DNA from: Takakia lepidozioides
Lineage: Eukaryota; Streptophyta; Takakiopsida; Takakiales; Takakiaceae
Direction: 5' to 3'
Length of the DNA stretch: 64,000 nt
Assembly (NCBI GenBank): GCA_030704615.1
Contig: CM060732.1
Location: 33,089,053 to 33,153,052, forward strand
The translations under genes and the position numbers were made by a program. Shown here piece after piece: positions 1 to 12,453 of this stretch (positions within the stretch are counted from its first letter, which is position 1; each line of letters opens with the position of its first letter). Below the pieces are notes generated by a model, which was given only the letters and a program-made list of their open reading frames with translations, was not told the origin of the DNA and did no database searches.

Positions 1-1620
1 ATGCACTATATGGTAGTGTAGAGCTAAAAAACCATGTGTGTTTGACGCCATCAAATATATTCGAGAGAGCCTTCATCTATCATCTTCACCAATAGTTTGG
101 GAAACAATTAATAGGTACATTCTCGGGCGCGATGCTAAAATTCGACAAGGTGAAGCAGGGTCCACGATATTTTGAATGAATAGTCATGTACAGAAGAGCC
201 ACTGGAATCTGGATCTTAATATCACATATGTTGATCGTTTTAGCGAAGCAGTTATTAATCAAGAACCAAGAACCGTACATTCCTATGTACATGTGAACCC
301 TGATGTTTTTATCGCTTGACCTATGCTGCTGAGTTTTATATGGAAAATTTGTATCTATCGCGGTTACTCTCATCGCTTTATATGATGTCGTCTTTGCGGT
401 TCAGAATTTTGGAAGATAGTGAAGTGAATACATTGCAGTTCTAAATTTTGGCAGTATCACAATTGATACATGGGAATTAGGGATGGATGCATCTTTCCTA
501 CGAGCAAAATGCTATGAGAGAGATGGCGCGGGTGGGGTAAATAAATTTTCCTCAAATGGGTAAAGGGAAGAGAATCGTTCTTAGTTAGTATAATGCAGTT
601 TTGTGAACGCAGGGGCACACATGTTGTGGTCGCTCTATCACAGCACCACCAAGGTAGCAAATACCACTGTGCCAGTGCTTGTGTGGCTGCAGGGCTGGTA
701 AGTCTGTCTATTGCCTTCTCTCTTGATTGTGGAATAAGCTGCGTGAAAGAAAGTGATTGCAAACTCGCACATTGCTGTGGTATGTGCAGTGTTGAAATTG
801 CTAGTTACAGCATGGTCTTTCTCTTTCTCTCTCTTTCTGAGCCTGCAACCACAAGTGCTGCTCTGAAATCCTCCAAGATTCCTCCAACTACTCGTTCAAT
901 TGGCTAGTTCGGGCTTGTTATGGGGAGAATTCAGATTTGCTCACCATTGGGACACCTTGCTAAGAGAGGAAATCAACAGCAAAGTGCCAGTCTACGAAGG
1001 TGGAGGAATAATGACCACATCTCTCAGATGTCTCTTTTGCAATTATAACTATAATATGGAGTGCACAGTGGATCGAGAGCACAAATTAGGGACAGAATTT
1101 GTGTCAAAAAAAGGTTTAAAACACTGTCTCTTGCAGCAGCAAGCATATATTAAGACGTCTCATTACCCTTTCAGGGGCTTTTCGTTGAAGGTGGAAACCT
1201 TCTAATATGGGGGCTGTAACGAGGGCAACAAGGTACACTTGTGTGCCTCTATGCAAAACCAGGGGCACATACAAACAATTCACAGACATATGGTTCCAAG
1301 ATGTTCCACTATTAAATTTCTCAATTTGCAGTGCCACCAATGGGATAGACAAAACAAATCCAGTTTTGAGCCTGCAGTGATTCTAGTGTTACCTAGGCAT
1401 TTTTATTATCTAGAGGAAGTCGACCAAAAAGCCCTTCACGAAGTATCCCTACATGCTCTTTGTTGTATGGATTACAATCTCAGGTGTTTCACTCTCCGTG
1501 GACTCACGCGTCACTAAGCAATGTTACTGAACTCCTGATGAATACTAGATTACTCAAAGTGATCAGTGATCAGACCAGTCACAGACAGAAGACTGCAAAT
1601 GGTACCTGAGTATTTGACTC
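1..1620. other. Flank beyond NERD1 3' end, no gene recognised
   Basis: This stretch lies downstream of the NERD1 stop codon (gene on the minus strand), so its upper part probably contains the 3' UTR. The open frames on both strands are short, have no recognisable domain and do not join into a plausible spliced gene. I see no RNA gene or repeat here. Confidence 0.4.
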
Positions 1621-3497
1621 TCAACTCAAATCAGTACTTCGTCTGTCAGGTGGCCTGGGCTTCCCTTTTGGTGTACCAAGGTGCTGGGTGACAAAAATCA
1701 CAGCCATCACTACTATCAGGACTCCCACCAAAGTGCTGAACAGAATAGCTCCAGGTTGCCGTGTTTGTACAAACCCATAAATCCCATTCGATGTAGTAAG
1801 AATCAGGTCATTCAATCCATCGCCAGAGAAGTCAGCATAAAGTATTGGAGCCACTGGGGCTGCTGGAAGCATAATGGTGGCCAGACGACTACCTGCTGGA
1901 GAGAGGACCACTGCTTCCATCTCTCCTGCAACAAGGATTGCCTCTGGCTGGCCATCTTTTCTCAAGGGCAAGGCCTCTAGAGTGGGGACAACCTTTTCAT
2001 CAATGATGCCAGCCGGTGCTGGTGGATTAGACCATGTGGCACCACTGATAACCTGCCACCTGCGACGGGCTCCTTGCCCTTTAGAGGAACCTAGGACCGA
2101 GAATGAGGTCACCTGCATAGTCCACCAAAACAACAGTACATCCTTTGTTAAAGTAGGCAGAAGCCTGGCAAAACAAGGCCACATTGTCTGCTACAGAGCA
2201 CCAGAAAGCACCAACAATTGAGTTACAGGGCAGTTGATATTTATGTAGAATGGTCTAGATATCTTGCTGAAATATACAATTTTATTTCCCACCCCTGTGA
2301 TTGAGTGAGTCACTTAGAGAAAGAAAGAATGAAACTTTAAAATGTCCATCGCAGATCCTAAGGGCCCAGAGAGAAGTGTAAACAACAAGGAAACTACAGC
2401 AAAAGACACCAAACGTCAGCTGGAGACAAACTGCCTCATTCAGGCAAGCTGCCCAGCATGCAAAGCTGAAGGCCGAGGGGCTCCTGGAGAAGTAGGACTT
2501 TCCAGATTTCCTCTAGAAAGCCCTTCACACAAGCATTAATCTGCTGTGTGGGAGCAGCTCAGCAATTAGACCCCAACACGGCTGTAGGCTCAGCCTCGAG
2601 ATTTCAAAAGTTTGTGAACAGAGGTGCAGGGACTATGGTCTTGATGGTACTGAAAGGGTCACTCTCTGATGAGAATACCCCGGACATTGTATCAGAAAAT
2701 GGATCTTGTCTGCAGGCCTCCTGCACATTGGACATTGACAATCTCCCTCCTCTCTGCATCTGTTTATTGTTCACAGGTAGATTCCCCGCCCTGACTTTGA
2801 GTTTCATTCTAGTGCCAAGGGTAGGCAGGCCCTTCAGATATCCTTAAGGTTTTCACCCATATCACAAACTGGAAACAAGTTCAGGGAAGTTTCATGCCTA
2901 ACTTTGCTTTGTTCGGACATTTTCTGTGCTTCTGACATAGACTGATGAACACGGAGAGAGAGAGAGAGAGAAGACAACTCTGCTTGCCATTTGCTTCTGG
3001 CTACAGATCCCATGCACCCTTGCAGAGAGCAAGCCGAGAGATGGGTAGAGTACAACAAAAAGGCAGCAAACTGGGAACATCTACCTCCCCGCGGCTGGTG
3101 AGGAAGACGACATCCCCATGGCTGCCCTTGCGATGGCGATGTCCATCAGGACGTGGGAGCAAAACTGGGGTTGCAACCTCCAGGGGTGAAGCTGTCTCCA
3201 TCGTGCGACCAAAAGCACGGGATGGAAACTCACCCTGTGGAAACATATTGAAAGGAGAGTACCGACATATTGATCCATTGAATAATTGCTCTCTCACTGG
3301 GACCCCAGAGGTAGCAATCGCCCAGCATGGTTTCAATGGTTCTGGCATTCCCCTGGGGATCAACCGTTCGGCCCCATGCCCACCAACAGCCTGCACAGGA
3401 TTAATCGTCTTAAACCAAGCTTATATGCCATAATAACAAGGGAAGCATCACATCATGGATGGAAAATCTGTGATTACACACGCTTGAGACATCTATA

Positions 3498-3538
<41 letters not shown>

Positions 3539-6500
3539 TCAATCATCAAGCAGCTCCAGGTAAAGCAAACCCCTCTTCACCAATTGAACTGCTTATACAA
3601 GAAAAGAATGAAGAAAATAACTCCCGAGTCAAGCCCACCTGAACATGGTCCAAGACTCCATCTCCGTTGACATCGGCATGCACCCCTCCTGCTGTGAGGA
3701 AGAGCTGTTACATGTAGAATACCCAAACACTGTCAATGTCTCAATCTGAGAAGGCACTCGTGCTCTACAACAGAAGGGCTGATTCAGGTTTAACACAACT
3801 TCCTTCTGCTGCTGGAAAAGAACAGTCCTGGAACATCTGTGAAGGTGTTGATGAAGAAGCAATGTACCGGGCTCTATAGACAGGTTGCTATGAGACTGCC
3901 AAATCCCACCACCAGGAGTCGGAAGATATGAACATGTATAGCTAGGTTGTAGAGTTCAGAACAGAGGGCAAGATGATCAGCAGAGATAAGCAGGAATCCT
4001 GTTCTTCAAACGAGGACCAGATAAACTTTTGATTTTACTACCTTGCAGACTGTACGCCCAGTTGCCAAGTGGACCGCTTCAATCCCCTCCTTGAGATGCG
4101 CAATGATCACATTGGGTATCCACCAGGAATACGTGTGGTTTGTTATAACAGGTACATACGTAGAGGCCTGGCTGCACAGTAAAAGTCAATGTAAGATGCC
4201 CTGGACCATACGTAAGAAGAAGACTGACTCCAGGGTGTTTGTCTGTTAGACTGCTCTCACGGGATGCTGGATTCCCTCATCTAATTACGAGAACCTGAGG
4301 CAACTTCAATGTGTTCAGTGACCTGATCCCATCCTGCTATCGACAGGCAATCCTTTGCCACATCCAAGGGCTGATTTTCTGCGTCCTCAGTGTCCCTTGT
4401 GATTGAGTTGAATCCATGCGGTGGCTTCCAGCATGCAAGCTCCTTAGCTAAGCAGAACCGAATTGAGGCACAAACAACAAAACGCTTTCTTTTAAGATCT
4501 AGAACTTTCATCGAATGTCAATCCCTTGAATGTGTCACACAATGCATAAGCACAGCACAATAAAGCCCCTGCAGTCTTTATGAGCTGCCTCTCTATACAA
4601 ACTATAAGCAGCCTGTCCTTCATCAGATGAATAATCCAAAGGAGAGAAGTGAGGTAATAGAGGCAGCCATACAGCCTGCAACTTAAGTTTGGCAGAGATC
4701 AACTCCAGGACTCTTTCCCACCAGCTCCTAGAGTATTTAGTAAAGTTCCACCCATATTTCTAACACTAATTGCAACCCTTTGAACTCATGACTTACCTTT
4801 CTGAGTTTTCCGCTCACTGCAATCTCTGCAGCCTTGCCGACTATATTTGCCACTTTGTTGCCCAAGACGTCTTTGCCTGGAGGATGTTTATCTTCAGGCT
4901 TATGGGATGGGAGAACAGACTTCTTTCCAGGTTGCTTCTTGACAGTTTTCCGGCGATGCTTGCGAAAATGTGCCATCTCGAACCTTGTATCCTCCCTTCT
5001 ATCCTGCAAGAGCCATTGTTTCACATAACATCACAAAATTCAAATCGTACAGCAGGCACAGACCAGGTTCTAGACCATGCCATGATGCTTGCATGTAAGA
5101 GCAATGGAGGGAAGCAGAAAGAGATATCCTCATATACCATGCTTGCAGTAGCCTGGTGGGAACAAACCGGAATACCCAGTTTGAAGGGAGAAAGAAGGAT
5201 TAAGGGGAGCCCAGAGAGAGACAGAGAGATGCATTTAGACCGACGGCATCATAATGCTTGCAGAGGGTTACATCACAAACAAAACAAGAATGTATACTGC
5301 TAAAACTGTGCAAATAACAAATGGTATAAGAGAGAAGGTGGAGTCTCATACCCAACGATGCGGCATTACGCCAAGCACTGATTCACGATACTCCCGGCAT
5401 TCCACCTGCCCCACAAGCCCTCCTCCCTATTACTCATTCCTCCATGTTCTGTTGCAAGATAACCTCAAACCTCCTTTACCCCCCCTGCCTACAGGTGCTA
5501 GCAACAAAGAGAGAGGGGTGTCTTCTATAATTACAACCTGGGGTCAAGTGGTGGAGAAGGAGCTGGAGTGAAAGCATTTACTGAAAGTGAAGGATACCTC
5601 TACTGAGGCAGAGGGACAAGAAATACTGATCAGGTGTTGACCAACAGGGCATTATGGCAGTAGTAGAACCAACCCCTTTAGATACAGAAAAGTGAAAAGG
5701 ACCTTACACTTGTTGGAAAACCACTGGCGTGTGGTCGGGCTAGGGATTGAACCTAGGACCTCCCCCATTCCGGTGGGGTGCTCTACCACTGAGCTACCCG
5801 TCCCCTTTCTGTTCTCAGAGTGCCGTGCAAGGGCTATAGCCTTGACACCTCCAACACTCCCCCTCAAGGCATAGCCTTTATAGCTGATGCCCACCCATTC
5901 TGACCACCGCCCCAACCTTGGCTCTGATACCATGTTGGAAAACCACTGGCGTGTGGTCGGGCTAGGGATTGAACCTAGGACCTCCCCCATTCCGGTGAGG
6001 TGCTCTACCACTGAGCTACCCGTCCCGTTCTGTTCTCAAAGTGCCGTGCAAGGGCTATAACCTTGACACTCCAACAACACTAACAACGCACCCAACATGA
6101 CAGGGAACATCTCCACTCCAATCCAGCATATTCAATATCTACCGATATGGCAGAGCAATGTGTGAGCTGTAGTTCCTCACAACCACAACGGAGATGGGAG
6201 ACTCGGACAATGACCCTCCCAATTGATATGCAGACAGGTACCAGAGCAATCACTCACTGTCGGGAGGGGCATACCTCGCCTGTGTGACGGGAGTTGAGGG
6301 AATCGGCGTCCAGCTTGTAATTGTGTTGAGGCGTCAGTGACGCAATTAGCGGGGCTCGGTGAAAATCCTATAACCAAAACATCTTTCAGGCGATTAGAAG
6401 AACTTGCATCACCATCAATGTGAACTTCTCCTCTGAACTCAAAAGTCTTGAGCAGCCAAAGAGCAGACATGTTCTGCTAGGGGAACTGTGAAGCCATCAT

Positions 6501-9500
6501 CAAAACTGAGTAAAGTAAAATGACTAATCTTGAATCACTTTGGGTGCTGAAGGTTGGCAGCTTGTTTATGATGCACCATGTTGAGGGTCTCGCAATGCAC
6601 CCAAGTAGCAAATCTCTATGTGGAATAGCTCATCAAATTGGAGGAAACGTGCAGGAGGATGATAGGAGAGCAGAATGGGCCAAAACTACCATTGCTGAGG
6701 GCTGCTTCTGCTATGGCCTACAGTTGACCTACATATCTATGTGTGTATGTGCCTGCATGAGAGAGAGAGAGAGAGGGAGAAACTTTCCAACTGCAAAAAA
6801 AACTGCTAAAAATAGCATCCACACCTCACTTTTATGGCTCCATCGGCGGGCGCCAGTGAGACCTGCATAAGCATAGTAGGAAAAATGACGCTCCTTCCCC
6901 CCACCCATCTTTGCGCTCACATCCTCTCCTTCCTGCCAAAAGAAGCACCCATAAATGCCATCATTTTCAAATCTCGTAGCCTCATGGTTTGAAAGTTGGC
7001 CTACTCAAGAGGAAAAGTTAAGTCTCTTGCGTCAAAATTGAGATGTTGTAAGAGAATGATGATCGAAGGAAGTGACAGAGAGGACATGACTGCACACCAT
7101 TCTCTCTCATAGAAATTTGGTACACATATCTTGTGACTAATTGATGAGTACCTCTTTTGTAGCTGAATGTCGGTGCCGCTCGGCTTCCTTCTCTGCCAAT
7201 AATTCTTCTTCAAAAGGATCCAAATGTAGCTATACACCACGCACATAAAGAATACACGCGTCACATGACCAAAAAACATAAAGGTCCTTGCAAACAGTTT
7301 TAGGAATCTACACAATGCACTTGCCCAAGCCCAAAGGCTGCTCACATGAATGATAGAAATCTTGATTGGAAAGATCAGGACAATGTCGGTAAGCTTAAGC
7401 ATGTCAATATCCAACCAGAAATTTGACCCCCGACTTACAAGATCAAACTCAAGTGTGAGAGCACATAAACCATGGCTCTGAGGTTGAGCAAATTCATACC
7501 TGAGGCTGGACCTCCATGCTGCCCCCAACGATGATCAAGCCCGTGTCACCGTGCTTGAGTGTGTAGTTACTTATAGAAATAGCCACCTCTTTGTGGTGCG
7601 ACCCATGTGGGAAGTCTTCCTAAATCCACCGCAGAAAACTTAGAGCCAATTAGATCAACACATCAAATGCCTTTAGCCCATGCAAACATACTTGGAGTGA
7701 ATTGTATACTTCGAAGTTCATCTTTTGTTCAACACGAAGAGCTGAGCTGTCTATTGCAACTCCACACTGAGAAATCCACATCAGGCTGTAGTTAAAAGGC
7801 TCTCTAGCATGAGAATTGACAGACTGTACAGAATCAGGCTACATACATGGGTCTCTTGATGTGTGTCCAACTCTGGAAGGCACCCAGACGTAACAGATGG
7901 AACAAAGGTTTGCGTCTGTGGCAAAGTCTGAGCAATCTGACCATCGCAAACATGCAGTCTTAAAGTCAACATAGCAAAGTCTAGGCACAGGAACAACAAA
8001 CCTGGACATCATCCTCCCATAGCTTCACTAAGTTGTGATCGAAGCACATGACAGCCCAGCCTGCAGTAACAACCACAACCACTTGCTTCTTTCTCTCACC
8101 AGATCCATAATGTCGCTTCACTTCCCCTGTGGCTATGGCTACTGGTCTCCTTCCTGTCCCCACTCGCACCCTTTCCGGCAAGAGAGACACCTCTGCAAGC
8201 ACACGTGCTTCGGTGAAGCCTTCATTCCCGCTTTTCAGATGAGGCTCCAGCACCTGTGAGTCTGAAAGAGTAAGTTGGTCCACCTCAAGGCCGGTGTGAC
8301 CAGCTATTGGAGGTGGTTACTCTCAAAAACCTTGACATCATAGTGACAGGGACTTTCTGTAATATTCTCACTGAACAACATACTACGCAACATATTTTGA
8401 CAAAAGGCTGCAAAACTTGGTACCCTCAAATGACCACTGCACATAGAAAGCACTTGCAGACAAAAAGAACCGTGACCTGAATCTTGTCATGAGTAGCAAC
8501 AAGGATTTCGCTGCGGCCATCTCCATTTAGGTCAGCCACAACCGGAGGTGGCAGATGCTCAGCCTCATGCCGGATGGGGTTGGAGTCATCCGCAAGATGC
8601 ATCCATGCCTCTCTGAATGAAAAGCTCCCCTCATTCTGCTCCTCCACCATCCCTCCACATAGTCCATTAGCTTTCTAGTAATGAAATGGTGGATTTTATC
8701 TCAAGCTTTATCTCAAGCTTTCCGTTCTACATTTAGGGCTGTCAACAGTCACTCAGAGGGTTCCCCCTGGCAAGTGCTGACTATTTATAGGCACAGTGGC
8801 TGGGTTGAGAGAACTGATAGGAGCCTTTGCATCCATTTCAAGAGTTGAGAGTCCACTGAGATTGGGCAAAGGATTGCAGGTAGCCCTCACATCTCAAACT
8901 TGAAAGTTTTCACCACATAGCCCAAGTGGTGAGGACACGCTGTGACAGTCATGCGAGTCAAAACCCTGGCATGAAGAAGTTTTGAGGTTACACCTTGTGT
9001 CCACCAGCAAGGATCAGACACATACTGGGTTGAGGGAAGTTTTGGGCAATTGCAGAGAAGGGGAACAGTGCACTTCCTCAAAATCAAGAGCACTAATGGG
9101 CCTTGTGGTACTTTTCAAGTGCTGGCTCTGACCAGTGTTATCTTCTTCTAAGGCCAAAGACCCTAACTTGGAGGACCCACTCTAATGTACTCCAGGGGAC
9201 ATAGTACATACCGTCCGTCACCCTCCTCCAAAAAAATTCCACACGTTCACGCTGGATTTGTGTAACTCAAACAAGAAAAAAAGTTACCAAAATGCTGACA
9301 TTCAGCCGTAGGTCAAGTATCACGGGATCAGAGAGAAATGCGGCAACCCTACCCAGAGGCTCGGACCCATGAGATAATCAATGCAGTTACTGGATGTAAC
9401 GAATCTTTGACCTTTGATGTGCACAAGCAGCTAATACTAAGTTGTTCCTCAATGTCAGATGTAAAACCCTACAGTTTTGATGCCATTGCAATGAAGTGTA

Positions 9501-9792
9501 CTTGCGCTCAACTGTGGAGCTCTACCCCTGCCTCATCACACAGCCGAAGGTCAGCGTTATTGGGGATAGAGAAGAAAGTGAGGGGATCTCGTGACGAGGG
9601 GCGAGGGGGGCGGGTTACGAATGAGTGCCGTCGTAGAATCACTATTTCCCCTGCCCATGAGGTTCATAATCATGACAGACCTAAGCACGAAACGCAAAAT
9701 GGAGAGAGAGAGAGGGCACAACGGGGCACCTGAAGAGAGAAAAAGATCGCGAAGGCCGACAGCAATAAAATACCCAAGTCTCGTTTCCTCAT
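1621..9792 (-). CDS. NERD1: NERD1-like FG-GAP repeat membrane protein, 13 exons
   Basis: The product resembles the plant FG-GAP/ITFG-like protein encoded by Arabidopsis At3g51050 (NERD1), a single-pass secretory-pathway protein linked genetically to the exocyst and cell expansion. Exons by homology and GT-AG sites: 9792-9730, 8635-8477, 8253-8002, 7619-7500, 7229-7152, 6932-6825, 6367-6275, 5405-5352, 5003-4797, 4167-4042, 3704-3639, 3390-3085, 2112-1621, giving 707 aa, close to the plant length. Exon 1 encodes a hydrophobic signal anchor starting MRKRDLG. FG-GAP calcium-type motifs are DLNGDG (about residue 56), DVNGDG (about 431) and DFSGDG (about 638). A transmembrane helix lies at about residues 665-688, followed by a short basic tail. 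Every intron is phase 0. No frameshift or stop is seen, so the gene is probably functional. The start matches the plant N-terminus very closely. Confidence 0.93.
3501..3538. repeat. (TC)n(TG)n microsatellite in NERD1 intron
   Basis: A compound dinucleotide run in the intron between NERD1 exons 11 and 12. It is simple sequence with no coding role. Confidence 0.9.
5734..5804 (-). repeat. tRNA-like sequence inside 3' LTR of the TRIM
   Basis: On the minus strand this part of the LTR has a Pol III A box within TAGCTCAGTGGTAGAGC and a B box GGTTCAATCCC. It folds into most of a cloverleaf: a D arm, an anticodon-like stem and loop, a 5-bp T stem and an acceptor stem with one A/A mismatch. The loop lacks a normal U33 and the stem base is mismatched, so a working tRNA is unlikely. 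Confidence 0.75.
5956..6026 (-). repeat. tRNA-like sequence inside 5' LTR of the TRIM
   Basis: Second copy of the tRNA-like module, with the same A and B boxes in the same orientation as the LTR. In the 5' LTR it could provide an internal Pol III promoter for the whole element. It differs from the other copy by only a few bases. Confidence 0.75.
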
Positions 9793-10280
9793 GACGATCG
9801 CGATAAGCCACCTGCCTGCCACTCATCTACGCCCCGGCATTCATGAAATTGCAGCACGATGGTCATAATCCACCTGCCGATTCTTGAAACAAAACTGCTG
9901 GCGACGGATTTCAATCACAGCGCAGCGTTTATAGAACCACACTCGTCTCTCACAACCGCATACACCATCTCGACCTCCACCTCTCCCTACTCTCTCTCAC
10001 TCTCTCTCTCTCTGACCGAATGGAGCAGCACCGAGACCCCACACGTGTGAGGCACCGGCCCGTGCACGGGCGCCCTATTGAAACCCGGTCCTTCCATCCG
10101 GCCGGCCATTGCCGTCCCCACAGTATGTTTTATTTTTATTTTTATGTATTTTATTAGCTTATTTAAAGGGGAGAAAATACACCCGGCCTGTAGTTACTTA
10201 TCAGGCCCCGGTGAGAGAGAAAATAAAGTTTCAAATGAATCCAAAATCATTTGGCAAGGGAATGATTGGTTCACCCAAAG
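9793..10280. promoter_or_regulatory. NERD1 upstream region with CT-rich tract
   Basis: This is the 5' flank of NERD1. About 200 bp before the ATG is a run of CTCTCT (about 9,988-10,014), a GA tract in the sense of the gene; such tracts are common near plant transcription starts. No clear TATA box was identified. An AT-rich stretch follows at 10,127-10,160. Confidence 0.4.
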
Positions 10281-10690
10281 CCAATTTCAGGGGCTGAAAT
10301 TGCCATTTATGGGGCTCGAATTGCCAATTTCAGGGGCTGGACTTGCAATTTGAGGGGCTGAAGCTGCCATTCCAGGGGCTGCACTAGCAATTGCCATTGC
10401 ACAGGCTACAGATACAATTTGAGGGGCTCGAATTGCCAATTTCAGGGGCTGGACTTGCAATTTGAGGGGCTGAAGGGCTGCACTAGCAATTGCAATTGCA
10501 CAGGCCACAGATGCAATTTGAGGGGCGGGAATTGCCATTTCAGGGGCTAGAAGTGCAATTTGAGGGGTTGAAATTGACAATTTCAAGGGCTCAAATTACA
10601 ATTTGAGGGGCGGCTGGGGTTGGTCGTTTTAGGGACTAGCATTACCAATTTTAAGGGCTTGAATTGCATTTTGAATTGTAATTCAAGGGT
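10280..10690. repeat. Degenerate tandem repeat, about 22-bp GGGGCTGAAATTGCCA-type units
   Basis: At least 15 imperfect copies of a unit alternating AGGGGCT with AATTGCMATTT-like sequence. Open frames through it are low-complexity and arise from the repeat, so it is not annotated as coding. Confidence 0.75.
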
Positions 10691-10860
10691 TACAATGGGC
10701 CATGAACAGCTAAGAGGCACAAGGAAAGAAACTTAAATAGGACAGGGACATGCCATTGTGACTGGAGGGGGCCATTTGTAAAGTAAGCTCACCATGAGGC
10801 GCCAAGCACACGGCTTATGGGACACCGCTCATGTGAAGGGGGAGGATATTATTTCACCCC

Positions 10861-11465
10861 AACAAGGTAGCGGGATTTGAACCCAGAATAACCTGGGTGG
10901 CAATCACTGCACTATCCTTATTATTCGGAAAATAATAGGAATTAGGTGAGAACTTCATCTGACGGTACTTTCGCCGGGTTCCGGCTTCCTCCTCCGGCTG
11001 GACCTGTCAAATCCTCCCAGGTGGAATGGGATGTCGGACAGATCACGCACGCCATCGCTCTTACCTCAGTTTCACTATTAAATACTTAAGAATCCAAGGG
11101 GGTTTCATGTTTTGGTGGGTAGCGCATTGGTAAGGTAATTCGAAGGTAAGATTTCAGGTTTGATTCTTGATGGGAGGCTATTAAGTGTAACCCGGGTACG
11201 GGTATCCTTTCGTGTAACCCTCTCTAAACCCGGTCTCTCGTGTATCTCTTCTTAGTCCATTTTACATACTTAGCCAATTTTGGACATAGGTAATCAAATT
11301 TCGAGACCAAGTGTGAGTTACCCCAGTGGAGTTATGCACCCCCTCGTGTAACCCTAAGTGGTGTTACACTCCCCAATTTGCACTTGAGTAGGTAAGCCCA
11401 GTAGTTGGGTGTTTGTGCCTTGCCTATGCATAACCTAGGTGATCCTGGGTTCAATCCTTCAACAT
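10861..11465. repeat. tRNA-derived (SINE-like) fragments
   Basis: Three stretches carry Pol III-like boxes: about 10,865-10,925 on the minus strand (B box GGTTCAAATCC), 11,117-11,175 on the plus strand (TAGCGCATTGGTAAG followed by GGTTTGATTC) and 11,405-11,460 on the plus strand (GGGTTCAATCC). None forms a convincing full tRNA; they look like decayed SINE heads. No target duplications could be placed. Confidence 0.35.
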
Positions 11466-11631
11466 GTGCCTTCAGACCGTCCATTGGGCCCTGAATGGCC
11501 TTGTGTTGGGCAATAGGCTCTGTAAATTCATTGGACGTTAAAGAAACTTTATCTTTATGTAACCCCGAGTGGAGTTTACACTCCTTCAATGGGTGGGGGA
11601 GTTTTGACATGCCGAAAACCAGAGTACCAAC

Positions 11632-12445
11632 CAGTGTTGGGCGGTTACCCGTGGGGACCAAGTTAACCGCCGGTTCAGGTTCAGGTTACCCGGAACCAAG
11701 GCCCATTCCTACATAACATGACCCGGAACAGGAACGTGCCAATGGGGATCGGCGCAGAACCGAACCGGCGGTTACTACTGGGTGTGAGAACCGGAGAACC
11801 CTGGCGCACGGGGATAAAAACAAAAACAGGTTCTGGTTCTTGAACCCTTGGTGGGCCTTGGCATAACACTAAAGAGCTGGCGGGCCAGGGCAAAACTTCT
11901 TTAATGCTCTCAAGCTCCCGAGATCCTGGTTCAATGCTTGAAGGCCATGAGATCTATGTACAATGCTTCAGCGCCATGAGATCTTGGGTTCAATCTCCAG
12001 CTCCATGATATCCTGGCTAAGTTCATTAATAAAATGTTTGATGATGCCAATACCTGCCAGGTAGCTGAATAGTACTTTCAACCCATAAAATTTTACCCAT
12101 TTTCTTCTACCAGTTTATTTAGAGTATTTTTGTTTATTTTTTGTGTTAGTGAAAACTAACAAAATACACTGCTATTCAATCTACCGGACTGATAAAATAT
12201 TTTAAATCTAATTAAATTAAACAAACATATTTTAAAATAGAACAAGAACCTAACCGGAACCGATGGTTTTTATCAGCAACTAACCGGTAACCGGAACCGC
12301 CCCCATGTTTAAAAGTTGGATCCGGAACCGGACCGGAACCGGCTCAATTAAAAAAAACCGGAACCGGATCCGGAACCATCTCTTGAAATAATTGTGGAAC
12401 CGGAACCGAAGGTTCCTTCACAAAAGCAAGAACCGCCCAACACTG
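11632..12445. mobile_element. Non-autonomous hAT-type element, 814 bp
   Basis: The ends are a perfect 15-bp inverted repeat CAGTGTTGGGCGGTT, typical of hAT elements, flanked by an exact 8-bp duplication GTACCAAC (11624-11631 and 12446-12453). The interior has no transposase; it is rich in short ACCGGAACC repeats at both subterminal ends and AT-rich in the middle, as expected for repeated transposase-binding sites. Confidence 0.93.
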
Positions 12446-12453
12446 GTACCAAC

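Larger units (their letters stand above)
5711..6076 (-). mobile_element. TRIM (miniature LTR retrotransposon) with tRNA-like module in each LTR
   Basis: Two near-identical direct repeats, 5711-5856 (146 bp) and 5933-6076 (144 bp), act as LTRs; on the minus strand each starts TGTTGG and ends CCAACA. They are flanked by a perfect 5-bp duplication ACACT (5706-5710 and 6077-6081). Reading on the minus strand, directly after the 5' LTR lies TGGTATCAGAGC (5932-5921), the classic initiator-Met tRNA primer-binding site of plant LTR elements, and directly before the 3' LTR is a purine tract GAGGGGGAG (5865-5857). Only 76 bp separate the LTRs and nothing is coded, which is typical of TRIMs. It sits in intron 7 of NERD1 in the gene's sense orientation. 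Confidence 0.93.

Noticed and set aside
593-1517. Short plus-strand frames near the left edge as a gene
   Set aside because: No domain, no consistent splice structure and no homology recognised.
5734-6026. Two functional tRNA genes
   Set aside because: The copies lie inside LTRs of one TRIM, lack a normal anticodon loop (no U33) and have stem mismatches.
11621-11910. Frames of about 70-110 codons across the hAT element border as coding
   Set aside because: They run across the element border or through its ACCGG repeats and have no domain.
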